DNA of 64,000 bases from Acinetobacter rathckeae. GTDB taxonomy: Bacteria > Pseudomonadota > Gammaproteobacteria > Pseudomonadales > Moraxellaceae. Under the pieces are notes generated by a model, which worked only from the letters and a program-made list of their open reading frames with translations, was not told the DNA's origin and searched no databases. Location of the stretch: positions 62,001-126,000 of the forward strand of contig NZ_VTDO01000002.1 of the NCBI RefSeq assembly GCF_015627125.1. The letters run 5' to 3'. Below, in pieces: positions 20,701 through 31,800 of the stretch. The position numbers and the translations under genes are program-made. Each line of letters starts with the position of its first letter. Within the stretch, counting starts at the first letter, position 1.

Positions 20701-21719
20701 AAGGAATTGCAGATACTACTATTGTTTTAAATAACTGTGGCACAACTCAACTGGGTTCGTTATTAACCAATGCCAATGGAGATTATGCTTTTTCAATTGA
20801 GCACAGTTTACTGCCAGCATCATTTTGTATCGTTCAACAGAATCTCCCTGAATATACTTCTGTGAGTGGTACAAGTGGATATAATCGGTCTACAAACACA
20901 ATTAGCTTAACTAAAACGAGTGCTACAAATTACACTGGAAATAACTTTGGTGATGTGATTGTCAGTGTGGTTTTGAATGAAGATGGACAACATACTGTCA
21001 CTGCTGGAGATGTAACGGACTACCCACATCGTTTGACTACACAAATTCCAGTGAAATTGACCGAGTTGTTACGCACACAAACGCAACAACCGAATTCTAG
21101 TATTGATCAGCCATGGCAAGCTTTAATTTATCAAGATACTAACTGTAATGGTCAGGTTGATTCGGGTGAGTCTATTTTTAATCCGACCACATCAAATATG
21201 ATTTCATTACAGCCAAATAGTGATTTGTGTTTAGTGCAACGTGTTCATGTACCAAGTAATGTGGCTACAGGAGCACAGCATATTGGAGAGCTACAAGCAA
21301 GCTATCAATTTACTTTAGCGAGTCCTGCAGAAACTATTTATGGAAAAACAAACAAACGTTATGATGTTACGCTGATTGGTACTGCTGGACTAACATTGTC
21401 TAAAAAAGTGCGTGCAGTTGCAAGCTGTCCATCTACATCATCTGATGTAAATGCTTTTTCAACAATAAATCAGGCTTCAAAAAGTGATCGTTTGGAATAC
21501 GAAATTACTTATAAAAACAACAGTACCAAGAAGCTACAAAATGTAAAAGTGAAAGATAGCTTACCTATAGGTACTAGTTTTGGCAGCCAGACTTGTGGTG
21601 TAACACCGAGTGATAATACTTGTAGTACGACACGTTCAGACAGTGCAATGCAGTGGAATTTAACGGGCTTATTAATGCCAGCAGCTTCAGGAACACTTAG
21701 ATTTTGTGTTGCTCAATAG
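17781..21719 (+). CDS. Large secreted adhesin-like protein (candidate fibre tip)
   Basis: This 1313-residue exported protein has signal peptide MKRFLSWVLMLISTVMFAQS plus VFA. The frame opens 35 codons earlier inside the previous gene; ATG 17781, with GGATAGAG before it, gives a clean signal peptide. Modules in order: a unique N-terminal domain (about 25-300, Gly/Ser-rich beta), two DUF11-like regions (about 310-445 and 470-570), a PA14-like or lectin-like region (about 585-800, with IMIDGVEITRIDGY near 732), a prealbumin-like region (about 815-940), an SdrD B-type domain (from DISGRVFVDNSG, about 945-1030), a calcium-type loop DTNCNGQVDSGE (about 1116), and a C-terminal DUF11-type module (about 1203-1313). 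It lacks the N-terminal NIA motif of the fibre paralogues but keeps their C-terminal module, which suggests a tip adhesin. The ligand is unknown. Confidence 0.75.
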   Translation: MKRFLSWVLMLISTVMFAQSVFAAPPTLEIYSGSGAGRGPQSEVGSYSFLLNENNPSDNNSRAYTPTTTVSYKISNSVYNDAVYATRNNAGNLPELMFGGDLDASNSRVTAADTLQSLNGIGSAANNMFAASLQNAPSGCSNSGGACLSSNGGIDVATNYGVRFLAMTKSLANNGISSSARVKMGTVEITFNRPVTNPIIQASGLGGTTGNLGFSAEFTLTGSDAPVTLQRIAGNSNFAVSGSDIKNTASKITASSASGGGGASGSVYVKGKNIKSLTFDVYLKGDGGASYTTNGGDVFFFGVSSMDADSDLSIVKSQRVGTSGDFVQTQLNVPFNSTVQYKLLISNNKPQNATVGGSAYLAPFTDVMPSNLSNVSIVGNTSTGTGTTCSPTLSGDNTSGYTLKGTFSGDAATTCTIILQSTASKAGTITNTASIEATSTDLTTTNDTSSVNTVITYPSVTADPTILEARFSVNPDVPTIERGRVGTQLINIKNEGPNDATNSVATYVATPKTGVTVASVSVVDGNACTVSGLNWTCPLGSIANQETKQLSVSYNTVTVASLGNAQQQATVKVASDEFNPGSGAGETLYKVWGTNENNEIRTNGAFWVGYTGAGGQNIEGTYANEYTSITGAWPLNQASPTGGYLVTSGNDVRDSVYAASSSTAPAQLQKVITNMVSDPARAVKLSYIVSNTNNEVIGDNRRAWEFTTGVYISNSQNVQVCMGNSSSRIDDSGYIMIDGVEITRIDGYNDKVSLQGSRSLDAGYHRITYRIANRNSNSSNERSQGNYGAIGLSLSGDCTTANYDQATAAGIPVSINIIDGAKIKIAKNSVNGTGTFNYINLSNLVNNTTDVTTDSVTTTTANTPTDSTQQLWAKVLNKDVSVTESDLTGYVLSGVSCTDANGSTTGNTGTFWALVNNVLTIPAERIKEGANITCTFTNRKLIYIDISGRVFVDNSGTTLDASKAYNGIQDTGEKGIADTTIVLNNCGTTQLGSLLTNANGDYAFSIEHSLLPASFCIVQQNLPEYTSVSGTSGYNRSTNTISLTKTSATNYTGNNFGDVIVSVVLNEDGQHTVTAGDVTDYPHRLTTQIPVKLTELLRTQTQQPNSSIDQPWQALIYQDTNCNGQVDSGESIFNPTTSNMISLQPNSDLCLVQRVHVPSNVATGAQHIGELQASYQFTLASPAETIYGKTNKRYDVTLIGTAGLTLSKKVRAVASCPSTSSDVNAFSTINQASKSDRLEYEITYKNNSTKKLQNVKVKDSLPIGTSFGSQTCGVTPSDNTCSTTRSDSAMQWNLTGLLMPAASGTLRFCVAQ

Positions 21720-22389
21720 TAGACGTGCTTTACTATCAAATGTTACGTATTCGATTTGTTGACAGATAGCAATAATAGAGCCCATAGCAAATTTTGCCAT
21801 GGGCTCTGAACAAAGTGAGTAGGGTATAACTGCTTTTTAAATTAGAGCTAGGGTTATATTGATTTGACGACTATCTTTAGTAATAAATGGTATAGCTAGA
21901 CGACGCATAACTTGCGACAGATAGGTTTTTTTTGAAATAAAGTGGACTTGTCTTGATGTACCTTTAATATTTGTTGAAACTATAAATTAGCTTACTTGTT
22001 TCTTTTTTAATATTTATTTTGTAAGTGGCCATCTCTCATGAAAGGTTAGATCTGATCGATTGACGCAAATAAATATATTTATATATTAATCCGTTATATT
22101 TTTATTATATTAGTTTTTATTAGAATTAGATGTACAATTAATTTTTGCAAACAAATTATCTTTTATCTTGTTTTATGTTGTTTGTGTTGGGTATTTTTAA
22201 ATTTGAATTACCTAATTGGTGTATTATTCTCATTAAGTATCTTGTATTATGTTTTATATGAAAAAAGTATTTTGGTTTGGGTGAATTTACACAAGATGGT
22301 GTATATTATGCATACAATGTGAAGACGGCTTGAGCGATGTATGAGAAACTATCAAAAATACTTTATGTTAAGTTGAGGAGCGATAGGTA
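21720..22389. other. AT-rich spacer inside the island
   Basis: A 670-base gap between the adhesin-like gene and the 165-residue protein, very AT-rich, with no credible open frame. It holds a hairpin near its left end (21778-21806). The second half of the island probably has its own promoter here, but I could not pick a clear -35/-10 pair. AGGAG at 22376-22380 serves the GTG start at 22390. Confidence 0.4.
21778..21806 (+). terminator. Hairpin after the first three island genes
   Basis: GAGCCCATAGCAAA and TTTTGCCATGGGCTC form a 13-14 bp stem with one mismatch and almost no loop. It lies about 60 bases after the stop. No T run follows, so it may be an RNA-stabilising or attenuating hairpin and not an intrinsic terminator. 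Confidence 0.5.
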
Positions 22390-22887
22390 GTGTATTTCAC
22401 GAATTATTGGACAAAAGGTCTATTGGGGGTAGCAAGTTTTATTTTAGCACTGAATGTTTCTGCTGAAACGAAGTTAGCAAAAGATCCTGTGTCTGTAGAG
22501 CTTAAAACCTATCTGATGACCACAGGGACTGACGGTAACCCAGTTGCAAAACTTGTGAGCAATGTGAAGCCAAATGATGTTGTTGAGTATCGTGCAACGT
22601 ATACAAATAACACTTCAGGTGATATTAAAAATCTTGTTGCTACTTTACCTATTCCAGTAGAAACCTATTTTTTGGCTAAATCAATGCCAGAAAATGCACA
22701 AGCAAGTGTAGATGGTGTGAGCTTTTCAGCTATGCCACTCAAACGTAAAGATGGCGATAAGTTAGTGAATGTCCCACTCAAAGACTATCGTGCATTACGT
22801 TGGACTATTCCTGTACTCCCAAAGGGTAAGTCTATTACCGTTTCAGCAGAAACACGTGTTAATGGTGAGAAGTCACAAACGAAATAA
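22390..22887 (+). CDS. Small secreted single-module DUF11-like protein
   Basis: This 165-residue exported protein starts with GTG at 22390, supported by AGGAG nine bases upstream. A signal peptide (about 1-25, ending NVSAE) is followed by one beta-sandwich module of about 135 residues: VSVELKTYLMTTG, KPNDVVEYRATYTNNTSGD, LPIPVETYFLAKSMP and a closing SITVSAETRVN strand. It resembles the C-terminal DUF11 module of the large island proteins but has no Cys and no calcium loop. A free-standing module could cap or start the fibre, act as a periplasmic assembly partner, or be a minor subunit; sequence cannot decide. It precedes the third fibre paralogue by about 210 bases, probably in the same transcript. 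Confidence 0.75.
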   Translation: MYFTNYWTKGLLGVASFILALNVSAETKLAKDPVSVELKTYLMTTGTDGNPVAKLVSNVKPNDVVEYRATYTNNTSGDIKNLVATLPIPVETYFLAKSMPENAQASVDGVSFSAMPLKRKDGDKLVNVPLKDYRALRWTIPVLPKGKSITVSAETRVNGEKSQTK

Positions 22888-23096
22888 TACCTCATTTTTG
22901 AAATCAATAATTTGTTTAGATTTCCGTAGGTTATTATTCAACATGTGCCAGTTTATATTGATCTAGTATTTTTTAATCGCAATCTTGATTTATGGTTAAG
23001 TTTTGATTATTTCAAGATCTTTAGTTTAAGCGTCTTTGTCAGTAATTCAAATCAAGTTAGTTGATATTGAGTATTTTAATAGGGGAAATATCCGCA

Positions 23097-25772
23097 ATGC
23101 TAAATCAAGCACAACGTTTAAAACTGACGCAACTAGCAACTTCAATGGCTTTGGTTGCTGGTGGTGTTGTTTTTGCTTCAACAGCACAGGCTGCTGCACC
23201 AAGTGCAGGTACGAATATTAGTAACATTGCATCTGCAAGCTATACCGATAGTAATGGTTCTGAAAAATCTGTAACGTCGAATGTTGTAACAACGACTGTT
23301 CTACAAGTGGCTAGCTTCACTTTAGAAGCAGATACAACACAAAATGCGAATGCGAACGGTCAAGTATCTATTTCTCATACCTTAACTAACACGGGTAATG
23401 GTAGTGATACGTTCAGTGTTGCAGTTGCAAACAATGACAGCCGTGATAATACGACAGATAACTATGACTTTAATGGTTTAAGTGTTTATCTTGATGCCAA
23501 TAAAGATGGTATTCCAGACAGCCAAACACCAATTAGTCAAGTCACGTTGGCTGCTGGTCAATCGGTGAATGTTATTGTACGTGCAAATACTGCAAGTACA
23601 GGTGTAACTGCAGGCGATCTTGGTAAGTTAACCGTATCTGCAGGAAGTGGTGTAGATACATCTCTGACTAAGAAGAATGTAGATACTGTTAAAATCACGA
23701 ATGGTGCAGTGATTAGCTTAGTGAAATCTGCAAGTGTACAAAACGTAGATCCGACAGCGTCAGATGCTTCACGTGAAGTTGAATATACTTTAGCTTACCA
23801 AAACACCGGTAACACAACAGCAACGAACGTAACTATTACTGACGTTTTACCAGCGAACCTTATCTATACTGCAGGCTCTGCAACGTTAAATGGCTCAAGC
23901 TTGTCAGATGCATCAGATGCAGATGGTTATGTCTATGATTCTGGAAAAGTAAAGTTAGTACTTCCTAGTGTTGCTGCTAACAGTTCAGGTGTATTGAAAT
24001 TTAAAGTCAAAGTTGTTCAGAATGCACCTGCAGGTAAAATCACCAACGTTGCAAGTGTTGATCCAGATGGCGACAATGGCCCAGAAGGTTCAACAAACTC
24101 AAACTCAAATGACGTGACTGTAATGTCTATCAAAAAAGGTACGATCAACGACAGCCTTACAGATGCGTTTGCTGATGGTGCTTCAACAACAACACCAACT
24201 CCAGATGTTGTGAGTCAGTCAACGACTCAAGGTACATCGATCAGTTTCGGTTCAGCTAGTGGCGAGCCAATTGTTGTCCATAACACAGGTAATGTTACAG
24301 AATCCTACAACATTACAGTAGATAAGAACACTTTGCCTTCGGGTAGTGTTGTTGAGTTATTTAAAGCAGATGGTGTAACACCATTAACAGATACTAATGG
24401 CGATGGTGTTTTAGACACAGGGCCGATTGAAAAAGGTGGGAAGTACCAAGTTGTTGCAAAAGTAACACTGCCTTCAACTTATTCAACAACAACAGCTGTG
24501 AATGCAATCTTAACAGCTTCTCCTGTGAGTGATTCATCTCTTAAAGATACAATCAAATTAGAGGTAAGTAAGGTTACGGCCGCTACTGTAGATTTGTCTA
24601 ATGGTGATGCAACGAACTCTACAGGTTCGACACCTGGTGCATCTGGTCAAGATACTGCACAATATATTGATACTAAATCAACTAAACCCGGTCAAGGGGT
24701 GAGCTTCCCATTGGCTGTAACAAACACTGGTGCAAATGCAGATAACTACAACTTATCTACAGCAACAGACTTACCTACAGGTTGGACAGTACAATACTAT
24801 TTAGCAGATAGCTCAGGTAACCCTACAGGTTCAGCAATTACCAATACAGGAAATGTTCCAAGTAACACGACTATAAAATTGGTGGCGGTTGTTACACCTG
24901 CACAAAATACGCCTGCAGGCAATCAAGAAGTATTGTTTAAAGTTGCTTCACCAGCAACAGGCTTAACAGATGTAATGTCTGACCGTGTGGTTGTAGAAAC
25001 TGTTCGTACAGTAAGCCTTCAAAATGACCGTTCTGGTCAGATTGCACCAGGTGGTACGGTTGTTTATAAACATACGCTCACGAACAATAGTAATATTGTA
25101 GAAAGTACGAAAAACTTACCATTTACATTGACGAATGACCAATCTAGTAATGGTTGGGTAACAAGTATATTTGTTGATACAAATGGTAATGGTATTGCAG
25201 ATTCAGACGAGTTAGTAACAGGTAGCGATTTTTCTGATAAGAAAGCAACGCTAGCTATTGGTGAGTCAGTGAACTTACTTATTAAAGTTCAAGCGCCAAC
25301 GAATGCGACAGCAGGTACTGCAAATGCTGTAACGTTTACAATTACGCCAACAGATGTAAATGGTCAATCTGCTAAATCTGTGACGAATACTGACTTAACG
25401 ACAGTGACAAGTGGTCAAGTACGCTTAGTCAAAGAGCAGGCATCTGTAGATTGTTCTACAGGCCAAGTTTCATCTGGTTCTTATTCTCAAAACTCAATAT
25501 CTGCAAAACCAGGTACGTGTGTGAAGTATAGAATTACTGCTTACAATGAAGGTAATGCAAATGTTACCAATGTTGTAGTAAGTGACTCTACACCTACATA
25601 TACAACGTTGAAAGTGATTAATGGCGTATCACCGTTAGCGACAAATGCAACGCTAACGAGCTCAACGACTGCTTTAACTGATGGTTCAACAGGCACAATC
25701 TCTGCAGAGAAAACACCGCTTGTACCAAATTCAAATGCCTCATTAGAGTTTGTAATCAAAGTGAATAATTAA
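23097..25772 (+). CDS. Secreted DUF11-type repeat protein, fibre paralogue 3 (candidate major subunit)
   Basis: This 891-residue exported protein starts at ATG 23097 (GGGGA ten bases upstream); the frame opens 12 codons earlier, but this start gives a proper signal peptide ending AQAA (about 32). After cleavage comes NISNIASASYTDSNG, the shared motif. Calcium-type loops fall at about 133 (DANKDGIPDS), 432 (DTNGDGVLDTG) and 694 (DTNGNGIADSDE), as in the other two paralogues. A DUF11-like module spans about 205-345, and the C-terminal module has Cys in VDCSTG and GTCVKY. By eye its codons are more biased to AAC, GGT and ATC than its neighbours, which are full of AAT; that suggests high expression and a role as the main structural subunit. 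The role is inference. Confidence 0.8.
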   Translation: MLNQAQRLKLTQLATSMALVAGGVVFASTAQAAAPSAGTNISNIASASYTDSNGSEKSVTSNVVTTTVLQVASFTLEADTTQNANANGQVSISHTLTNTGNGSDTFSVAVANNDSRDNTTDNYDFNGLSVYLDANKDGIPDSQTPISQVTLAAGQSVNVIVRANTASTGVTAGDLGKLTVSAGSGVDTSLTKKNVDTVKITNGAVISLVKSASVQNVDPTASDASREVEYTLAYQNTGNTTATNVTITDVLPANLIYTAGSATLNGSSLSDASDADGYVYDSGKVKLVLPSVAANSSGVLKFKVKVVQNAPAGKITNVASVDPDGDNGPEGSTNSNSNDVTVMSIKKGTINDSLTDAFADGASTTTPTPDVVSQSTTQGTSISFGSASGEPIVVHNTGNVTESYNITVDKNTLPSGSVVELFKADGVTPLTDTNGDGVLDTGPIEKGGKYQVVAKVTLPSTYSTTTAVNAILTASPVSDSSLKDTIKLEVSKVTAATVDLSNGDATNSTGSTPGASGQDTAQYIDTKSTKPGQGVSFPLAVTNTGANADNYNLSTATDLPTGWTVQYYLADSSGNPTGSAITNTGNVPSNTTIKLVAVVTPAQNTPAGNQEVLFKVASPATGLTDVMSDRVVVETVRTVSLQNDRSGQIAPGGTVVYKHTLTNNSNIVESTKNLPFTLTNDQSSNGWVTSIFVDTNGNGIADSDELVTGSDFSDKKATLAIGESVNLLIKVQAPTNATAGTANAVTFTITPTDVNGQSAKSVTNTDLTTVTSGQVRLVKEQASVDCSTGQVSSGSYSQNSISAKPGTCVKYRITAYNEGNANVTNVVVSDSTPTYTTLKVINGVSPLATNATLTSSTTALTDGSTGTISAEKTPLVPNSNASLEFVIKVNN

Positions 25773-25891
25773 TTTTTATGAGCAGTTTTAATTGCTCATC
25801 ATCAATTGGTTAAAGCTGTGAGCATTTGCACTTTGCAAGTGCTCACATGCAAATTTTCTATTTACACTATTGGGTTGAATGGTAAAGCACT

Positions 25892-28800
25892 GTGCTACGA
25901 CAGAAGAACACTAAAGTACGTCAAAACATATCTTTCATGCTATCTACATTGACAGTATCTATATTGTCTGCCCAAGATAGTTATGCTACAAATGTTCCAA
26001 ATGCAGGTACTACAATTCAAAACATTGCGTATGCAAACTTTTTAGATACAAAAAATAATCAACAACAATTGGCTTCAAATACTGTGCAAGTAAATGTTGA
26101 AGCACTTTATGCTATCGCTTTCTCTGCATCACCAGTACTAGAGGTAGAGCCAAGTGTGCGAGTCATATGGGCAAATACCTTATCAAATAATAGTAATGCA
26201 CCAGTGAATGTTCAACTAGATGCATTAGCCACAAGTACATTAAATAATGTAAAGATTTACATAGATACAAATAAAGATGGTCAGTTTGATGACAATGACC
26301 AAGAAGTAACAACGTCTGTCCCTTTAGCTGTTGGGCAGAGTGTTAATGTATGGGTTGTTGCGACAACCAATGCAGACTTGAGCGAAGGTCAGCAATTAAA
26401 TCTACCTATTAAAGCGACAGTCATAGAAGACCCACAAGTGATGGCGACGACTACAGATCGTGCAGTCAGTTATGGTGCCAATTTAGTTGCAAACTTAGAA
26501 GTACAACAAAAAACATTTGAGCCGACTACAGCGACAAATTACGATTTAAATTACACGCTAAATATTAGTAACCAAGGTAAACAAACAGCTCGACCTATAG
26601 ATGTCATGGTTGATGGTCAAGTACAAAAACTGGTTCTGTTAGTGGATGATTTGCCACCAAATACAACATTTAAGTCAGCTCTGGCAAAAAATACACAGGC
26701 TAAAATTTTATATAAGCTGACCAATAATACATATACCACGATCATACCAAGTGACTTGACGCAGATTAGTCAATTAGTGGTTGGGTTTCCACAGATTGCT
26801 GCAAATGCTTCTGAGCAAGTTGATCTTGCTGTGACGATGAATAGCAATATTGCCAAAACTACCGTAAAAAATACCTATAAAGTATCTTATGCAGTTTCAA
26901 ATACCCAAAAAGATATTTCATCAAATATTGCCTCTACGGTTGTTGCAGGTACGACAGGTATTACTAACAACACAAGCAACTTTAAAAGTATTTTAGCAAC
27001 AGGCAGTGTGAGTAGTCCGCTGAATATAGAGGCGACAAACTCGAGCTGTAATATTAATCGTGATGCAATTGATCACGTAAAAATTCAAATTAAGTCTACG
27101 AAAACAGGCGATATAGAAACGGTTTTGGGTGTTGAAACTGGTGTAAATACAGGTGTTTTTCACTATACATTGCCAACAACACTTTCAGAAACTGCTGTTC
27201 CATATGATACAGTCTTGCAAACTGTAAAGCGTGATCAAGTGAATATTCGCTTAACAGATTGTTCTGACTCACAAGGTCAATCGACTGAAGCAGTAACAGA
27301 TGTTAGTGCTGATGTAATGATAGACCCATATGGTATTGTTTTTGATGCAAAAACTGGTTTACCTGTGTCTGGTGCCACAGTTACATTGCTAGATCAAGCG
27401 GGTCAACCGATTACCGATAATGTCGCTTTTAAAATAGATGCTCAAACGGGTGAAACGATTTCCATTCCTGCTAAGCAAGTAACAAATAGTGCAGGTGAGT
27501 TTGTTTACCCATTAGTCAAGGCAGGTACTTATAGTATTGCTGTTGATACAACAACAATTCCTGGTAATACCAAGTACACTTTCGTGAGTGATAAAAGTGT
27601 TTATCCAAGCTTTTCAGCAGATAAGGTTGTTGATTTAAAGTGGTCTTATGCAGGGCAATTCACGTTAAATAATGGTGATCCTGCATTAAATATTGATATA
27701 CCTATTGACCCTGCAGCGACAACGACAAATTCATCTTTATTTGTAAAAAAAGTAGCATCAAGTAAAACTGCTGAAATTGGTGAGTTTGAAGAATATACCG
27801 TTACTGTAGCAAATCGTGGTACAGCGGACTCAACGAATGTTGCGATGACAGATACATTGCCAAGAGGCTTTGTCTATATGCAAGGTTCTATGCGTGTAGA
27901 TGGTACAAAAGTCGCTGACCCGATTGGCGGTAAAGGGCCTTACTTGAAGTTAGGGCTTGGTACGCTTACACCAAGTAAAGAGGTAAAAGTACAGTATCGT
28001 GTCTATATTGGGCCAAATGCACTCAATGGCGATGGTATTAACCGAGTACGGGTAAAAGATGCAACAGGCACAGAATCGAATGAAGCCTTCGCTGCTGTAG
28101 AGGTGACCCCCGGTGCATTAATTTCTGATGGGTTTATTGTGGGTAAAGTATTTACCGACTGTAACCAAAATGGTATGCAAGACTCTGGTGAACTTGGTGT
28201 ACCCGGCGTACGACTTTACCTTGAAGATGGTAGCTATGTTATTACAGACAGTGAAGGGAAGTACGACTTTTATGGAGTTAGTGCTAAAACTCACGTTTTA
28301 AAAGTTGATAGCACAAGTTTACCGATTGCATCTCAATTAAACTTAATTAGTAATCGTCAAGCGGGTGATCCCAATAGTCGTTTTGTTGACTTGAAACGTG
28401 GCGAATTACATCGGGCTGACTTTGCAATCAGCGATAACGCTTTACAGTGTGGTCAACCGTTAATACAACGTGTGCTAGATCGAAAAAAGAAGATTGAACA
28501 AGATAATACTAATTTAGAGCAGGTATTGCGTTCTGACTTAACGGCAGACCCAATTTTCTCTAAAGTGACTGACGTACGAAGTCAGCCAGCGAGTGGTTGT
28601 ATTTCTGCACAAGGTTTTCCTGCAAACTGTAATCTTGATTTTTCTAAAGAACAACTGAAAGAGTTAAAACAAGTACAGTTTGAACCTGAAAAAAATCAAC
28701 CTCAGCCAAATGACTCAGATTCAAGTCGTGCTATAAAAATGGTGAGTTTGGAAACTGCTTTAGAAAATGCACCAAATAATCAATTAGAAATTTTAAACTT

Positions 28801-31800
28801 AAAAGATGGGCAAGTCCTATCTTATCCTCAAACAGCTGTTCAGTTAAAAGGTACTGCAGGTACTCAGCTAGAGTTATGGGTAAATGGCAAGCAAGTTTCA
28901 GAAAAGCGTATTGGTAAGCGAGCAGTACTACCCAGCTTACAGGTCTCAGGATTAGACTTTATTGGTATAGATTTGCAAGTTGGGCGTAACACCATTGAAG
29001 CACGTCAAGTTGATATGATGGGTAATGTTCGTGATAAAAAACAGATTGAAGTGGTTGCACCGGGTCAACTAGATAAACTGAAACTTGAGCCCAGCAAGGT
29101 TGCTGTACAAGCCAATGGTTATGACCGTTATCATGTTGTGTTAAAAATTGTAGATAGTCACGGTACTTTAGTTTCGAGCCGTACACCAGTTACCTTAGAT
29201 ACCTCTATTGGTAAAATAGATTTAGTCGACTTAGACCCGAAACAAGCAGGTACGCAAGTCTTTGTTGAAGGTGGCACACTTGTTGTACCAATTATCGCAC
29301 CGATTGAAGCGGGCGAAGGTGTACTGTCGGTTGAAAGCGGTATTTTTCATGCCAACATGCCAGTGCGTTTTTTACCTGATTTACGCCCACTTATTGCAGT
29401 TGGTATGCTTGAAGGTTCTATTAACTTTAAGAAATTTGACCCTACACAATTGGGAAGTACTCACTCAAATGATGGTTTTGAAGAAGAGCTAAACGAAATT
29501 TCATCTTCCCATAATGGTAAACGTAGCGTGAATGGTCGTGCGGCACTATTTTTAAAAGGACAAGTGAAAGGCGAATATTTACTGACTTTAGCGTATGATT
29601 CTGATAAAGATAAAAACCAGCGCTTATTTCGTGACATTCGCCCAGATGAATACTACCCAGTATATGGCGATTCAGCGACAAAAGGTTTTGATGCACAATC
29701 AACAAGTAAGCTCTATGTTCGCGTAGATAAAGGCCGTTCATATGCAATGTATGGTGACTATGTCACCCGTACTGAAAATGATGAAGGTCTATCTTTAGGG
29801 CAATACAACCGTTCATTGACGGGTCTTCGTAGTGGTGTGGAAACAGATAAATACAAAGTCACTGCATTTGCGGCCAATACCAATACCCAACAAATCGTGA
29901 ATGAACAGAGAGCAATGGGAATCTCAGGTCCTTATAGTTTAGGTGGAATTAATGCCCAAGATATCCAAGACAATAGTGAAAAAGTTGAAGTGATTACACG
30001 AGACCGCAATAATCCGGGACTCATTATTGCACGCAGTACACTCACTCGTTTTACAGATTATGAAGTAGATTCTTTTAGTAACAGTATTTATTTAAAAGAC
30101 CCTGTTTCAAGTGTTGATGCAGATTTAAACCCGATCTATTTACGTATTACCGTAGAGTCAGATCAGGGCGGTGAAAAGTATGTAGTCGGTGGTGTCTCTG
30201 GTTCAATGAAAGTCACTAAGCAAGTCAAAGTTGGTGGTTCTTATGTCAAAAGTGATAATCCGCTAACACAAGACCAACTTGCCAGTGTAAATACAGTGGT
30301 TAAATTTGCCAATGATAAGGGCAAATTGATCACCGAATTTGCACGTTCAGAAAATATTTACAGTGATTTGACCAGTACAACAGATATGAAGGCTCAACCT
30401 GATGCTTCGGGTAAGTTATCTGGCAATGCAGCGCGTGTTGAGTTGAATTATGCATATAAGGACTTAGATACAAAAGTCTATCGTAACCAAGCAGATAGTG
30501 GCTTTTACAATACAGCTGCACCCATTACAGCGGGTCGTAAAGAAAGCGGTGTCAAAACACGTGTGCAATTGAACAATATTGGTTTAGCTAAGTTGGAAGC
30601 GATTCGTACTGAAGATCAGACCAATGGCATTAACCAAGGTGTTTCAGCAAGTATAGAGCGTGCAATTAATCGAATGATTGCCATAGAGTTAGGTCTAAAA
30701 TACTATGATAAATCAATCATTCAATCTACTTCGAATACCTCTATCACACCTTATCATGGCACAACGGTACGAACTAAGTTAACGAGTCAACTACCTTGGC
30801 AAGGCTCAAATGTATTTGCTGAATATGAACAGGATATTATAGAGGCCAATCGTCGAGTCTTTGCCTTGGGTGGAAATTATCAAATTAATTCAAAACTCAG
30901 AGCATATGGCCGTCATGAAATCCTTTCTAGTCTCGGTAGTACTTATGACTTAAATAGTAGTGACCGTAAAAATGTAACCGTTTTTGGTCTAGATAGTAAA
31001 TATAACAATAATGGTACAGCATTCAGTGAGTATCGCGTACGTGATGGCGTGAGTGCACGTGAAGCTGAGGCAGCGATGGGTTTACGTAATCGCTGGGAAA
31101 TCGAAAAGGGCTTTTATGCCAATACAAGTTTTGAAAAAACGAAAGCTTTAGTCAGCACTACAAGTAATAGTTCGGAAAGTACAGCGGCTTCATTAGGTCT
31201 GGAGTATTTAAAAAATCCAAACTGGAAAGCCGTTGGACGTGTTGAAGGGCGTTTAACAGATCAGGCCAATACATTTTTAAATACTTTAGGGATTGCATAT
31301 AAGTACTCTGAAGATGTGACATTATTAGCAAAAAATATTGTGAGTCAAAGCAATAGTAAGAGCAAAAGCAGTGGCGATCGCTTAATCGATCGTTTTCAGT
31401 TGGGCTTAGCGTATCGAGATAATGAACGTAACCGTTTCGATGCTTTGTCAAAAGTAGAGTATCGTTATGATCATAATCAAACTGATTTAACGAATCCTTA
31501 CTTAAAGCAAGTTTATATTTTCTCTCATCATGTAAATTATCACCCAGTGAAAGATTGGACGGTTTCTGGTCAATATGCAGTAAAAAGTGTGAATACAACT
31601 TTCTCTAATGTAGAGTCTAGCGGTATAACACACATGCTGAGCGCACGTACAATGTATGACATTAATGACCGATGGGATGCGGGTGTGCATGCGGGTGCTT
31701 TATGGTCAAATGTCACATCAGGGCAACGCATTTTATTAGGTGCAGAAGTGGGATATTTAGTTGCGGCCAATTTATGGGTTTCTGGGGGATATAATTTCTC

